A stretch of DNA of 64,000 nt from the NCBI RefSeq assembly GCF_023704175.1, contig NZ_CP084530.1, forward strand, positions 2,362,501 through 2,426,500. The letters run 5' to 3'. The notes beneath the pieces were generated by a model. The model had not been told where the DNA came from. It made no database searches and saw only the letters and a list, made by a program, of their open reading frames with translations. Every line of letters starts with the position of its first letter. Within the stretch, counting starts at the first letter, position 1. Position numbers and translations under genes: made by a program. Below, piece after piece: positions 35,095 through 44,068 of this stretch. This DNA comes from Paenibacillus sp. YPG26 (GTDB taxonomy: Bacteria > Bacillota > Bacilli > Paenibacillales > Paenibacillaceae).

Positions 35095-36819
35095 TTATAC
35101 AACCGGCTGTTCTACTGCATCTTCGGTTCTCTGTTCCTGCTCTACTTTTGCTGTTACCAGCAGGTAGACGCGGGATTCGTAAGGCTTGAGCGCAAGCGTC
35201 TGGATGCTCTCTGAAGCATCTGCCTCGTAATTGTGAATCATAAGCTCGGCGGAGTCATATTCCCATCCGATCGGACAGTCGAAGAGCGCTTCGTGTGCAG
35301 ACAGATTAGAGATGACCAGCAGCTTCTCATTGTCAAGTGTCCGGCTGTAAGCATACAGATTTGGATCCTGCTGTGGCACCAGATCGTACTCTCCATATAC
35401 GATAACTGGATTGGCGGCACGCAGCGCAATCAGTTTCTTGTAATAGTGGTAGATCGAGTTCGGGTCCTGAATCTGCTGCTCCACATTGATCGTTGTGTAA
35501 TTCGGGTTCATCTTCAGCCAAGGAGTTCCTGTCGTGAACCCGGCATTGACTTCCGAGTTCCATTGCATAGGTGTTCGTGAATTATCCCGGCCGTTCTTCC
35601 AGATAATCTGCATAATCTCTTCATGGCTCTTCCCTGCTTCCAGCTCCAGCTGGTAGAGATTCTTGATGGCCACATCATTATAGTCATCAATGGAATCGAA
35701 CTGAACATTCGTCATTCCGATCTCCTGTCCCTGATAAATAAAGGGAGTCCCCTGCATTAGGAAATACATGGTTGCCAGAGATTTGGCAGATGCCTGCCAG
35801 TGCTCCTGGTCATTGCCCCAAGTGGACGTAGAGCGCGGCTGGTCATGGTTCTCGATGAAGAGTGCATTCCAGCCTCTTCCTGAAAGTCCCTTTTGCCAGC
35901 GGCTAAGTGTCTCCTGCAGAGTCTTGATATCCAATCCGCCTGTCACACTCTTGTTCCACAAGGCCAGGTGCTCGAATTGGAAGATCATATTGAACTTGCC
36001 GTTCTCTTCTCCCACCCAATCTTCGGCCTGCTCGGTCGATACCCCGCTGGCCTCCCCAACGGTCATAATATCGTACTTGTCGAACGTCTCCTGCTTCAAC
36101 TCTCTCAGGAAGTCATGGATCCCTTCTCTGTTCATATGACCATCGAAGGAAGGCACATATTTAAGACCATCCGGATTAGGCATGTCCGGGAATCCGGCGA
36201 TCTTCTTGATATGTGAGATGGCATCGACCCGGAAGCCGTCAATTCCCTTGTCCAGCCACCAGTTCACCATCCCATATAATTCACGCCGCACATCTGGATT
36301 CTCCCAGTTCAGATCCGGTTGTCTCGTGGAGAACACATGCATGAAATACTGTTCGGTGCTGGCGTCATACTCCCATGCCGAGCCTCCGAAGATGCTCTCC
36401 CAGTTATTCGGCTCCGCGCCTTCCTTCGCATCGCTCCAGATATAATAGTCACGCTTCGGATGATCCTTAGACGAACGGGATTCGATGAACCAAGGATGCT
36501 CGTCTGAAGTATGATTGATAACCAGGTCCAGAATAAGCTTCATTCCCCGCGCATGTACTTCATGCAGTAGCTGATCGAAATCGGCCATACTTCCGAACTC
36601 TTCCATAATATCCTGATAGTCCGAGATATCGTATCCGTTGTCATCATTGGGAGACTTGAAGATCGGACAGATCCAGATCACATTGATCCCAAGGTCGTGC
36701 AGGTAATCAAGCTTGGAGATGATGCCTTGCAGGTCACCAATCCCATCCCCATTACTGTCCATGAAGCTCCGGGGGTATATTTGATATGCTGTTGCTTCTT
36801 TCCACCATATTTTTTTCAT
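35095..36819 (-). CDS. malL: Second oligo-1,6-glucosidase / alpha-glucosidase (GH13_31)
   Basis: Cytoplasmic GH13 enzyme of 574 residues, paralogous to the one at 23.1-24.8 kb. Catalytic residues are D199 (FRVD), E256 (VGEAS) and D326 (NHDQPR). The residue before the nucleophile is Val here and Phe in the other copy, and the loop after Asp reads AISHIKK, so the substrate preferences may differ. The C terminus carries an extra acidic Gln/Glu-rich tail (about 15 residues). A 32-bp inverted repeat with a cre-like core lies about 50-80 bases upstream, suggesting catabolite or substrate control. Confidence 0.94.
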   Translation of the reverse strand: MKKIWWKEATAYQIYPRSFMDSNGDGIGDLQGIISKLDYLHDLGINVIWICPIFKSPNDDNGYDISDYQDIMEEFGSMADFDQLLHEVHARGMKLILDLVINHTSDEHPWFIESRSSKDHPKRDYYIWSDAKEGAEPNNWESIFGGSAWEYDASTEQYFMHVFSTRQPDLNWENPDVRRELYGMVNWWLDKGIDGFRVDAISHIKKIAGFPDMPNPDGLKYVPSFDGHMNREGIHDFLRELKQETFDKYDIMTVGEASGVSTEQAEDWVGEENGKFNMIFQFEHLALWNKSVTGGLDIKTLQETLSRWQKGLSGRGWNALFIENHDQPRSTSTWGNDQEHWQASAKSLATMYFLMQGTPFIYQGQEIGMTNVQFDSIDDYNDVAIKNLYQLELEAGKSHEEIMQIIWKNGRDNSRTPMQWNSEVNAGFTTGTPWLKMNPNYTTINVEQQIQDPNSIYHYYKKLIALRAANPVIVYGEYDLVPQQDPNLYAYSRTLDNEKLLVISNLSAHEALFDCPIGWEYDSAELMIHNYEADASESIQTLALKPYESRVYLLVTAKVEQEQRTEDAVEQPVV

Positions 36820-36865
36820 GATAGCTCCTTAAATCTGTAAGTAGTCTGATAACCAATGAGGTTCC

Positions 36866-36897
36866 AAACTTCTGTGCACACGATTGCACAAAAGTTT
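36866..36897. promoter_or_regulatory. 32-bp inverted repeat with cre-like core upstream of malL copy 2
   Basis: AAACTT and AAGTTT flank TGTGCA and TGCACA with an ATCGTG centre on the minus strand. Only the pair at 36872/36891 breaks the symmetry outside the centre. The core TGCAATCGTGTGCA fits the cre pattern TGNAANCGNWNNCA at all positions but one. Either CcpA or a sugar-specific LacI-type regulator could bind. Confidence 0.6.
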
Positions 36898-37003
36898 CTG
36901 TGACTATTTTAACGTTTTTCCTATCATTTGTCGCTAGCTTTTTCATAAAAATATTTGGGAATCATAAGTTTGAACGGTATCCGGTCAAAACAATAACAAA
37001 AAT

Positions 37004-37037
37004 AACCACAGCAAGGCTAATAAGCCATGCTGTGGTT
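37004..37037 (-). terminator. Terminator of the small membrane protein gene
   Basis: AACCACAGCAAGGC pairs with GCCATGCTGTGGTT (one mismatch), 44 bases past the stop; the minus-strand tail is ATTTTTGTTATTGTT. Confidence 0.8.
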
Positions 37038-37080
37038 CATCTATGATGTTCTGTCTGTTGCTCCAGCTTTCTTGTCTATC

Positions 37081-37479
37081 CTATCTCCGAGTATCGAACA
37101 AGCTCTTGATTAACGAAAGGCCGCTGATAACACCAAGAAAGAAGTGGCCGTTACGGCTGGTGATCTCGTTATAGTAAGGAATCGCTGGCAGCTTGGTATA
37201 GCTGGACAAAAGTACATACACGAGTAGAATGAAGCTTGGAAGGAACACAGCGATGAACATGGGTTTGTTGAAATGGGTTCTGCCCGGCAGACCCAGCAAA
37301 GCACTCAAATAAATTCCCAGAACAAAGGCATAGGCTACGCTCACCCATACCCCTCTTTTCATATTGAAATCCACTTCCCCCTGCCGGACCACATCATTCA
37401 AATATTGATTGCCATAATACAGGAGTAGAAGCGCGCCAATCATCCAAATTACATAATACAAATAGCCTTTTCTCTTCAT
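37081..37479 (-). CDS. Small membrane protein of unknown function
   Basis: A 132-residue protein with three to four predicted membrane helices, at about residues 7-24, 46-65, 73-93 and possibly 112-126. The loop RQGEVDFNMKRG is basic and charged. I recognise no family. It lies 23 bases downstream of the DUF817 gene on the same strand and before a terminator, so the two are likely cotranscribed. The ribosome site GGGAGAGTTGT is acceptable. Confidence 0.75.
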   Translation of the reverse strand: MKRKGYLYYVIWMIGALLLLYYGNQYLNDVVRQGEVDFNMKRGVWVSVAYAFVLGIYLSALLGLPGRTHFNKPMFIAVFLPSFILLVYVLLSSYTKLPAIPYYNEITSRNGHFFLGVISGLSLIKSLFDTRR

Positions 37480-37502
37480 AACAACTCTCCCGTAATCCAG
37501 AT

Positions 37503-38315
37503 TCAGTTAAGCACATCCGCTTTAGACTGTACGACAGACTTAGGATCAATTAGGTCACGCTGGCCTTTGACGTGCTTCAGCTGGGCGACAATAATAAGAC
37601 TGATGACTACAAGAAGGAACCAGGAACTGATTTTCCCCAAATGAACAATCTGCCAGGCATGCTCCTGATCCGGATAACGCCAGGCTCCGAGCAGGGTTGA
37701 AATATTCTCGGCCACCCAGATGAAGAATCCAACCAGTAGAAAAGAAACCACGAGCGGCATTCTTAAGCTGAGTTCCTCAATCTTGAAATGTATCTGTGTC
37801 TTATAGAATATGAGACATAACAGCACAATCAGAACCCATCGGTAATCCCCAATATAATGATGGGTGAAGAAGTTCAGATAGATCGCCCCGCTGATCAGCC
37901 AAGGCAGAACAGGACCAGGCCAACCCGTGATCCGCAGATCCATTCGTCTCCAGGCCTGACAGATGTAACTCGCCACACTGGCATACATGAAGCCGCTGTA
38001 GAGCGGCACACCATAAATTTTGCTCCAACCGGGCTCTGGATAAGACCATGATCCCATATGTACTTTGTAGATCTCCAAGGCGAGTCCGATAATGTGGAAC
38101 AGACAGATAACCTTGAGCTCATCCAATGTCTCGAGACTGAATAGCACCATAGCTACCTGGGCCACGATGCAGATCATCAGGATCAGATCGTATCTGGGCA
38201 CATAAGGGACGTGAAGGATCTTGGTTAAGGCCAGTGAAGCGAAGATAATAACTGGAAATATACAGCAGAGTGCCTCTTTCCAAGTGAAGACCCATAATTT
38301 ACGCCAAAATATCAT
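37503..38315 (-). CDS. DUF817 family membrane protein
   Basis: A 270-residue integral membrane protein with about eight hydrophobic helices. The ICLFHIIGLALEIYKVHMGSW stretch (split from its neighbours), the YPEPGWSKIYGVPLYSGFMYA region and the WVAENISTLLGAWRYPDQ region match the DUF817 family, whose function is unknown. Conserved polar residues sit inside the helices, so a transport or enzymatic role is possible. It is followed by the small membrane gene and preceded by an acetyltransferase gene on the same strand 23 bases upstream; the three may form one unit. Confidence 0.85.
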   Translation of the reverse strand: MIFWRKLWVFTWKEALCCIFPVIIFASLALTKILHVPYVPRYDLILMICIVAQVAMVLFSLETLDELKVICLFHIIGLALEIYKVHMGSWSYPEPGWSKIYGVPLYSGFMYASVASYICQAWRRMDLRITGWPGPVLPWLISGAIYLNFFTHHYIGDYRWVLIVLLCLIFYKTQIHFKIEELSLRMPLVVSFLLVGFFIWVAENISTLLGAWRYPDQEHAWQIVHLGKISSWFLLVVISLIIVAQLKHVKGQRDLIDPKSVVQSKADVLN

Positions 38316-38338
38316 TGTTCACCACCAAATCTTGAGTT

Positions 38339-38866
38339 TTACAGCTTGATTACCATATGAATATCTTCAGGCTCAAGCTGATACAGTTCTTCATCCACCT
38401 CAGCAGTCAACCGGCTCCCGCAATGGGTATAGAAGTGCACGGCTGACTGGGTTTCGGTAGAGGACACATAGAGGTACTCAGCGCCCCGGCTGATTGCTTC
38501 GCGCTTCAATTCATTCATAATGGTTCTCCCTATGCCTTGTCTCCGGTATGCTCTCGACACATACATCAAGTCCACCTGAAGCTGGTTCAGGTCCTGTCCA
38601 CGGAATTTATATCCTAGAACTCCGAAGCCAGCCAGTCTCGATCCGTCAAACGCACCATATGCATAGCCGCCACCGCGAAGCTGTTCCCGGTACCTGGCCT
38701 TAAGCTCCTCTAAATGGTGCTCGTCCCAAGCAGCACATTCGTGCCCTGCCTGAATCTCCCGGACCGTTCCTTCCTCAACCCGATAAACCTTCTCAATATA
38801 CTCCGAACGGTCAATTTGCGCAATAAGTTCGGCCTCTTCCATACTCAATTCTCTATAACTAATCAT
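38339..38866 (-). CDS. GNAT-family N-acetyltransferase
   Basis: A 175-residue acetyltransferase. The acetyl-CoA loop SRAYRRQGIGRTIMNEL lies near residues 109-125 (the RQGIGR form of Q/RxxGxG/A), preceded by the beta-4 strand QVDLMYV. The C-terminal YVSSTETQSAVHFYTHCG segment completes motif B. The acceptor cannot be named. It is on the minus strand just upstream of the DUF817 gene. Confidence 0.87.
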   Translation of the reverse strand: MISYRELSMEEAELIAQIDRSEYIEKVYRVEEGTVREIQAGHECAAWDEHHLEELKARYREQLRGGGYAYGAFDGSRLAGFGVLGYKFRGQDLNQLQVDLMYVSRAYRRQGIGRTIMNELKREAISRGAEYLYVSSTETQSAVHFYTHCGSRLTAEVDEELYQLEPEDIHMVIKL

Positions 38867-39046
38867 ATGCTGCCCTTTCCTTTCATGCAGATCAGATCCC
38901 TCTCCAGCCTATTATACCATTTGGCGCTATTTCGAACTTAGGTAGGAAGTAATTCTGGAAGTAATTAATAGTTTAGCCCCTGTTATTTACAGGATTATAC
39001 TCCCATAATTGTTAATATATTAATATACGAAGGGAGGTTTGTAGAT

Positions 39047-39628
39047 ATGACCTTTTCAACTACACGCAGACTTACATACAGATCAATGGCTGTAATTGCT
39101 GGATTTATTCTAACCCTCTCTGCCTCAGGGGTGGGTTATGCCGCTGAGGCGAACATCACTCAAGTGGGACATGAAGCTGAAGTTAACACAGGAATCGGAT
39201 TCACTTCTCCAGCTCAGCCGAACACATCCGGCGGATATACAACAGAACCCGGTGAAGGTGGAGTGATCAGCTTACCTAATCCGCCTGGTTCAAAGGATAC
39301 TATTCATGTAGGCGGGGTCAAGAACAATCCACCTTACACGACTATTCCCGTGTTCACGCCAGGAAGCTTTTATCTGGATTCAACCGAATATTCAATCACA
39401 ACGGGAGACACGCTGGACACCGTCGCTTTGTTCAAGACCGACTCGGGTTCCGTACAGACGCTGCACGCTCAAGTGTACTACTCCAGTAATCATCCTGATA
39501 TTGCCCAAATTGATTCCCAAGGCAACATCACAGGAATCCGCCCAGGGTTGGCCCAAATCACAGCTGTGCATGCAGGACTGCAATTTACAGCTTCCGTCCT
39601 GGTCGTTAGTCCTTATGCAGCACAATAA
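39047..39628 (+). CDS. Small secreted protein sharing the C-terminal module of the propeller proteins
   Basis: Exported protein of 193 residues. A signal peptide (about 1-32, ending GVGYAA) is followed by a Gly/Pro/Thr-rich, probably unstructured segment (about 35-104). The last 88 residues or so (about 106-193) are clearly related to the C-terminal modules of the two large propeller proteins: FYLDSTEYSITTGDTLDTVALF matches FYLDSDEYSITAGDTIDTIALL, and GNITGIRPG matches GNITGLKAG. The gene has a good ribosome site (AAGGGAGG, nine bases) and its own terminator. Function is unknown; the shared module may be a common anchoring or interaction domain. Confidence 0.82.
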   Translation: MTFSTTRRLTYRSMAVIAGFILTLSASGVGYAAEANITQVGHEAEVNTGIGFTSPAQPNTSGGYTTEPGEGGVISLPNPPGSKDTIHVGGVKNNPPYTTIPVFTPGSFYLDSTEYSITTGDTLDTVALFKTDSGSVQTLHAQVYYSSNHPDIAQIDSQGNITGIRPGLAQITAVHAGLQFTASVLVVSPYAAQ

Positions 39629-39668
39629 TTCAACCAAATGAAACAACAGAACTCACCAGATTCCCAGA

Positions 39669-39693
39669 GGCTGCACTATGTGCAGTCTTTTTT
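39669..39693 (+). terminator. Terminator of the small secreted protein gene
   Basis: GGCTGCAC pairs with GTGCAGTC (one G-T pair) around a three-base loop and is followed by six T residues, 40 bases past the stop codon. Confidence 0.8.
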
Positions 39694-39820
39694 GCTCCTC
39701 ATTTTCAAGCTATACTTTATCCTCAAATATCTCAATCACACCTCTCTCCCACATGTTATAATGATCAGCGCCGGACAATCCTGTCAGCGAGAACTTAACG
39801 AAAGAAGATGAACCAATTCC

Positions 39821-40744
39821 ATGATTGCAGCTATCCTTGTTCAAGTCGTGCTACCTATATTTATATTAATCAGCATTGGTTCCGTGATGCAGTACATATT
39901 TCGGCTCGATCTCTACACGCTAACCAAAATCAACTTTTATTTCATAACCCCTGCAGCGGTCTTTATCAGCATGTACAATTCGGAAATGTCGCCTGCGCTC
40001 TTCGGCAGCGTAGCCTTATACTATACTTTGTATGTATTGATTCTATATGGTGCCGCTACGCTGGTATCCCGGCAGCGTAAGTTCACCAGAGGCATGAAAG
40101 CGGCCTTTACGAACAGTCTCATCCTCGATAATTCCGGGAATTACGGTCTGCCGATTAACACTTTGGCCTTCAAGGGAGATCCCCTTGCCGGTTCCATTCA
40201 GGCCCTGATTATGTCGATGAACAGTCTGGTTACCTTCACTTATGGGGTGATCTCGATCCGGGGGGCGAAGGCGGAGGGATTGTACCGTCATGCCATGATT
40301 GGATTCCTGAAGATGCCTGTACCCTACGCGCTTGTGCTTGGACTCATTATGCATATATTCAGTATTCCGCTTCCGATGTTCCTCTACCAGCCGCTTCAAT
40401 ACGGCAATCAGTCCATGGTGGCAATCGCACTGCTGACGCTCGGAGCACAGATTATTAAATATCCGCTCAGGCTGGACCGGATGGAAGTCTATCTGAGTGT
40501 GGCACTGAGACTGCTGCTCGCGCCTGCCGTTGGCTTCATTCTGATTCTGCTGCTCGGCCTTAAGGGGATACCCGCCCAAGCCCTGCTCATTGCCTCCGGC
40601 ATGCCGGTTGGCGTTAATACCTCCATTTTGGCGGAGGAATATCAGAATGAACCTGATTTTGCGGCCCAGACGATTCTGATCTCTACGCTGCTTAATGTAA
40701 TTACCATTACCGGGTTGATCTCGCTGAGTCATTTCGTGGCCTAA
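39821..40744 (+). CDS. AEC-family (auxin efflux carrier-like) transporter
   Basis: Membrane transporter of 307 residues with about ten helices in two inverted halves. The NSLILDNSGNYGLPINTLAF segment near residues 100-118 and the ASGMPVGVNTSILAEEYQNEPDFAAQTILISTLLN region near 258-292 (given in pieces) are the paired, broken helices typical of AEC and bile-acid-type carriers. Bacterial members export or take up malate, malonate or other anions; the substrate here is unknown. Its ribosome site is weak (GAAGATG). A bidirectional terminator follows. Confidence 0.87.
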   Translation: MIAAILVQVVLPIFILISIGSVMQYIFRLDLYTLTKINFYFITPAAVFISMYNSEMSPALFGSVALYYTLYVLILYGAATLVSRQRKFTRGMKAAFTNSLILDNSGNYGLPINTLAFKGDPLAGSIQALIMSMNSLVTFTYGVISIRGAKAEGLYRHAMIGFLKMPVPYALVLGLIMHIFSIPLPMFLYQPLQYGNQSMVAIALLTLGAQIIKYPLRLDRMEVYLSVALRLLLAPAVGFILILLLGLKGIPAQALLIASGMPVGVNTSILAEEYQNEPDFAAQTILISTLLNVITITGLISLSHFVA

Positions 40745-40779
40745 GCTAACTCGCAATGTACCCGCATATACACAGCGCA

Positions 40780-40815
40780 AATAGAGAACAGCCCCGCTTT
40801 GGGCTGTTCTCTATT
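40780..40815. terminator. Bidirectional terminator after the AEC transporter gene
   Basis: AATAGAGAACAGCCC pairs perfectly with GGGCTGTTCTCTATT around a six-base loop, lying between the convergent AEC and SRPBCC-like genes. Confidence 0.82.
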
Positions 40816-40817
40816 CA

Positions 40818-41267
40818 TTAACGCAAGCTACCATTTCGGATCAATCGTTTCATTCTCCAATGCCTGTAGGCAAAAAATGCATATACCCCCAGGTACGTTG
40901 GTATTGTAAGAAGCCCATTCTTAAGCTCAAGCGTATCCCTGAACAGCACAGCCTCAGGATCCGAATCAGGAATAACCTCCATGGTGTGCTGCCAGAACTT
41001 AAGCAGGAGACCGTGCTCATCCGTGGATATTCTTCTGGCGGAATGATCCACTCTCTTAAATAAAATCGTGTGATGACCCAGTGGAACAACACCTAGCATA
41101 TACATTCGCAGTGGATAGGAGCTTCCTTCCGCCCACCTCGGCGGATAACCACCGGTGTCCCTGCTGCGGAACGCCATAAGGGGCGCGCTGACCATTTGAA
41201 ATGTGGCTGGTGACTGTAAATGCTCCCATAGTCTTTCCGGCGAGATCCCCACTATTCTAGACTTCAT
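40818..41267 (-). CDS. SRPBCC-like protein of unknown function
   Basis: A protein of about 149 residues. The N terminus (SRIVGISPERLWEHLQSPATFQMVSAPLM, in parts) looks like the first strand and helix of the START/SRPBCC lipid-binding fold, and LKFWQHTMEVIPDSDPEAVLFRDTLEL fits the later antiparallel strands. The basic C terminus MKRLIRNG is also common in this group. The start ATG at 41267 shares a base with the TAA of the upstream acetyltransferase (TAATG), so translation is probably coupled; alternative ATGs at 41279 and 41291 lie inside that gene. No ligand can be inferred. Confidence 0.7.
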   Translation of the reverse strand: MKSRIVGISPERLWEHLQSPATFQMVSAPLMAFRSRDTGGYPPRWAEGSSYPLRMYMLGVVPLGHHTILFKRVDHSARRISTDEHGLLLKFWQHTMEVIPDSDPEAVLFRDTLELKNGLLTIPTYLGVYAFFAYRHWRMKRLIRNGSLR

Positions 41268-41821
41268 TACGAACCGCATGATAATGTCCACTCCGAGGCC
41301 AGGATGCCATAGACCACATGGTCATTATAGCGCTCCCCGTTACGCTCAGCCTGCCGGATTACCCCTTCCTCGGTAAAGCCAAGTCTTACCGGAATAGATC
41401 TGCTCTTCTGATTGCCTACCCCAGCCCTGATCTCTATTCGATTGAGCCCCAGTTCAGTGAACGAATATTCAATCAAGGCTTGGCAGGAGCGGGTCATGAG
41501 CCCCTTGCCTTGGTAAGCCGAAGCTAGCCAATAACCAATGGATGCTGTCCGGTTAGCCTGGTTGATATCCATCAGGGAAATGCAGCCCGCTATCTCACCT
41601 TGATATACAATCCCGCAGCTTATGCCTGTTCCACGTGCGAAGACGTCCAGCTGGGATTGAATATAACGCTCTGAATCACTCACCGAATGTGTATCCACAA
41701 CCCAAGGCAGCCACTCGGCCAGCATTTCTCGATTCTGCTGGGTAAGTTCGAATACCCGGGCAGCGTCCCGGATGCCTAGCAGCTTCAGAGATAAGCATTC
41801 ATCTATAATGTGCTTGAACAT
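41267..41821 (-). CDS. RimJ/RimL-family GNAT N-acetyltransferase
   Basis: Acetyltransferase of about 184 residues of the ribosomal-protein alanine acetyltransferase type. Visible motifs are ASIGYWLASAYQGKGLMTRS near residues 92-111, containing the QGKGLM acetyl-CoA loop, and the GVGNQKSRSIPVRLGFTEEG stretch near 131-150. The start ATG at 41821 is five bases after AAGGAGG; an in-frame ATG at 41854 is less likely. Substrate could be a ribosomal protein or a small amine. It is translationally coupled to the SRPBCC-like gene. Confidence 0.88.
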   Translation of the reverse strand: MFKHIIDECLSLKLLGIRDAARVFELTQQNREMLAEWLPWVVDTHSVSDSERYIQSQLDVFARGTGISCGIVYQGEIAGCISLMDINQANRTASIGYWLASAYQGKGLMTRSCQALIEYSFTELGLNRIEIRAGVGNQKSRSIPVRLGFTEEGVIRQAERNGERYNDHVVYGILASEWTLSCGS

Positions 41822-41905
41822 AAGAACCTCCTTGCTCGAAACCGGCTTGTTCATTGTACTTTTATAAGCTGTACTACGAGTTACGTCTCTCGGCCTATAG
41901 GCGGC

Positions 41906-43126
41906 TTACACCGCCTCATGCAGCTCCTTATCTTTAGGCAGGAATACGGTAAGCAGTCCAATTAGAGGCAGGAACGCGCATACCTGCATAACATTCGCAA
42001 TGCTTGTCGCGTCCGCATAGTGTCCAAGCACGGCGGAGCCAAGTCCGCCGAGTCCGAAAGCAAGACCGAAGAAGAGGCCCGACACCAGACCCACTTTACC
42101 TGGCAGAAGCTCCTGGGCGTACACTACAATAATTGAAAAGGCCGATGAAAGAATGAAGCCCGCACACACAACCAGAACCCCCGACCAGAACAAATTGGCG
42201 TAAGGCAGCAGCAGTGAGAACGGTGCAGTGCCCAGAATGGACAGCCAAATAATGCTTCTCCTTCCATAACGGTCCGCAAGCGGCCCACCGAAGAAGGTCC
42301 CTACAGCTGACGAGGCTAGAAAAGCGAACAAGAACCACTGCGCAGTCTGCTTCGTAATTCCGAAGCCGTCAATCAGGAAGAACGAATAGAAATTCGTAAT
42401 GCTGACCATGTACACATTCTTGGAGAATACAAGCAGGACAAGAATCGTCATCGCCACGATGACCTTGTTTTTGGATAATGTCCGTCTGCCGCCCGCTTGC
42501 CCTGCGGAAGCCTTTTTCCTAGGCTTGAGTTCCTGGGCACTATACCATTTGGCAACCCGGTACTGGATTACGATAGCAATCAGCGCCGCGATACTGAACC
42601 AGATTACACTGAACTGTCCAAGCGGAACGAAGATCAGCGCTGTCATTAATGGCCCGAGTGAGCTGCCGAAATTCCCGCCAACCTGAAAGATCGATTGCGC
42701 CAGCCCACGCCGGTCTCCTGCAGCCAGATAAGCAACACGGGAGGATTCCGGGTGAAATACAGATGAGCCAATACCAATCAAGGTAACAGCCAGGAGGATG
42801 AACAAATAACTTGGCGCGAACGCAAGCAGGACGACGCCCAGCAGTGTGAAGCATACACCGAAAGGAAGTATGTATGGCCTCGGTCTGAGATCGGAATAGA
42901 TGCCAACAACCGGCTGGAGTACAGAGGCTGTAATGTTCATCGCGAACGTGATCCAGCCGATCTGTCCATATGACAATGACAACGAATCCTTCAGCACCGG
43001 AAATAGTGCCGGAATAGCGGACTGCATGGAGTCATTTAGCAAATGGACAATACTTACAGCAAATAATATAGGATATACGGTGGCGCTGTTAACAGCGGAC
43101 CTAACAACGGCAGCAGCTTTGCTCAC
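41906..43126 (-). CDS. MFS transporter, fosmidomycin-resistance (Fsr) type
   Basis: Twelve-helix facilitator of about 406 residues. The sequence HLLNDSMQSAIPALFPVL near the N terminus and VFHPESSRVAYLAAGDRRGLAQSIFQVGGN near residues 120-150 (in parts) are the recognisable hallmarks of the Fsr branch. Proteins of this type export fosmidomycin and related drugs, but many have other substrates. The GTG at 43126 follows GGAGGGAGACAG and is preferred to the ATG at 43171. The gene stands alone; no regulator is adjacent. Confidence 0.88.
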   Translation of the reverse strand: MSKAAAVVRSAVNSATVYPILFAVSIVHLLNDSMQSAIPALFPVLKDSLSLSYGQIGWITFAMNITASVLQPVVGIYSDLRPRPYILPFGVCFTLLGVVLLAFAPSYLFILLAVTLIGIGSSVFHPESSRVAYLAAGDRRGLAQSIFQVGGNFGSSLGPLMTALIFVPLGQFSVIWFSIAALIAIVIQYRVAKWYSAQELKPRKKASAGQAGGRRTLSKNKVIVAMTILVLLVFSKNVYMVSITNFYSFFLIDGFGITKQTAQWFLFAFLASSAVGTFFGGPLADRYGRRSIIWLSILGTAPFSLLLPYANLFWSGVLVVCAGFILSSAFSIIVVYAQELLPGKVGLVSGLFFGLAFGLGGLGSAVLGHYADATSIANVMQVCAFLPLIGLLTVFLPKDKELHEAV

Positions 43127-43320
43127 CTGTCTCCCTCCCTCTCTAATCGAATATAGTTTAAATGGAATCATCCCACATTTTGGAGGCGATGAAAAGAGGA
43201 ATTGTATTTATTTCACAATTTTCACAGCTCCCCAAACCGCACACTTCTACCTATATCCTTGAACCGAAATATCAAATACAATAGGTTCAAAGATCTTTGA
43301 CTTAAAGGTGGTATATGAAA

Positions 43321-43965
43321 ATGAGGCCTTACATCATCTTTGATTTTGACGGCACGCTCGTTCAGTCCAAAGCGTTAGCTATTCAACTTTTTAATCAATT
43401 GGCAGCTAAATACGGCGGAAGGAGTATCCGGCATGAGGAGATCCCGGCCTTGTCGGACATGTCGATCCCCGAGAGATTGAAAGTGCTGAAGGTACCTGCT
43501 TATAAGCTTCCGGCCTTGTTAATTGAAGGAAAAAGGAAGTACAAAGAGGAAATTGTGTCTCTGCAGCCCGTGAACGGAATTAGGGAGGTATTAAGCGGAT
43601 TGAAGGAGCAAGGTTACACTCTTGGCATCCTGTCTTCTAATATAGAAGAAAATATTCATAGATTTATAGATCTGCATCAACTGGATTTTTTTGATCATAT
43701 TCATTCAGCGACTAACCTATTCGGCAAACACAAGGCCCTCTCAAGTATGACCAAAAAACTTGGAATCACTTCAGATGATATTCTGTACATTGGAGATGAG
43801 CTGCGCGACATCCAGGCATGCAAGAAGATCAACGCTAAAGTTATAGCGGTCGCTTGGGGATTTGACTCTCCGGCCTTGCTTGCGAGCTCTTCCCCCGACT
43901 TTTTATGTCACACTCCTGAAGAATTACTGCTTGTAGACAGGATCTATGAGGGAATTCTCCATTAG
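43321..43965 (+). CDS. HAD-superfamily hydrolase
   Basis: Haloacid dehalogenase-like phosphatase of about 214 residues. Motif I FDFDGTLVQS is near residues 6-15, motif II is GILSSN near 101-106, the motif III lysine is in FGKHKALSSM near 136-145, and the acidic motif reads LYIGDELRDIQACKK near 157-171. The helical cap is inserted after motif I, as in phosphoglycolate phosphatases. The ATG at 43321 is nine bases from AGGTGG; the one at 43315 is too close. The substrate is unknown. It is a single gene, intact, unlike the frameshifted HAD gene at 7.6-8.3 kb. Confidence 0.87.
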   Translation: MRPYIIFDFDGTLVQSKALAIQLFNQLAAKYGGRSIRHEEIPALSDMSIPERLKVLKVPAYKLPALLIEGKRKYKEEIVSLQPVNGIREVLSGLKEQGYTLGILSSNIEENIHRFIDLHQLDFFDHIHSATNLFGKHKALSSMTKKLGITSDDILYIGDELRDIQACKKINAKVIAVAWGFDSPALLASSSPDFLCHTPEELLLVDRIYEGILH

Positions 43966-43998
43966 CATGAACAATTACATAGATAGGGACACAAAAAA

Positions 43999-44026
43999 GC
44001 AGACCGGAGATGAAGCTCCAGTCTGC
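43999..44026 (-). terminator. Terminator of the aldo/keto reductase gene
   Basis: On the minus strand GCAGACTGGAG pairs with CTCCGGTCTGC (one G-T pair) and is followed by six T residues, 42 bases past the stop codon. Confidence 0.82.
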
Positions 44027-44068
44027 CCATGTGTAAGCCTGAACCAGATGAACGGTATTCAAGCCTTC

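Noticed and set aside
40043..40780. 245-codon minus-strand frame
   Set aside because: It lies antisense within the AEC transporter gene, is rich in Gln/Arg/His as reverse-frame translations are, and has no ribosome site.
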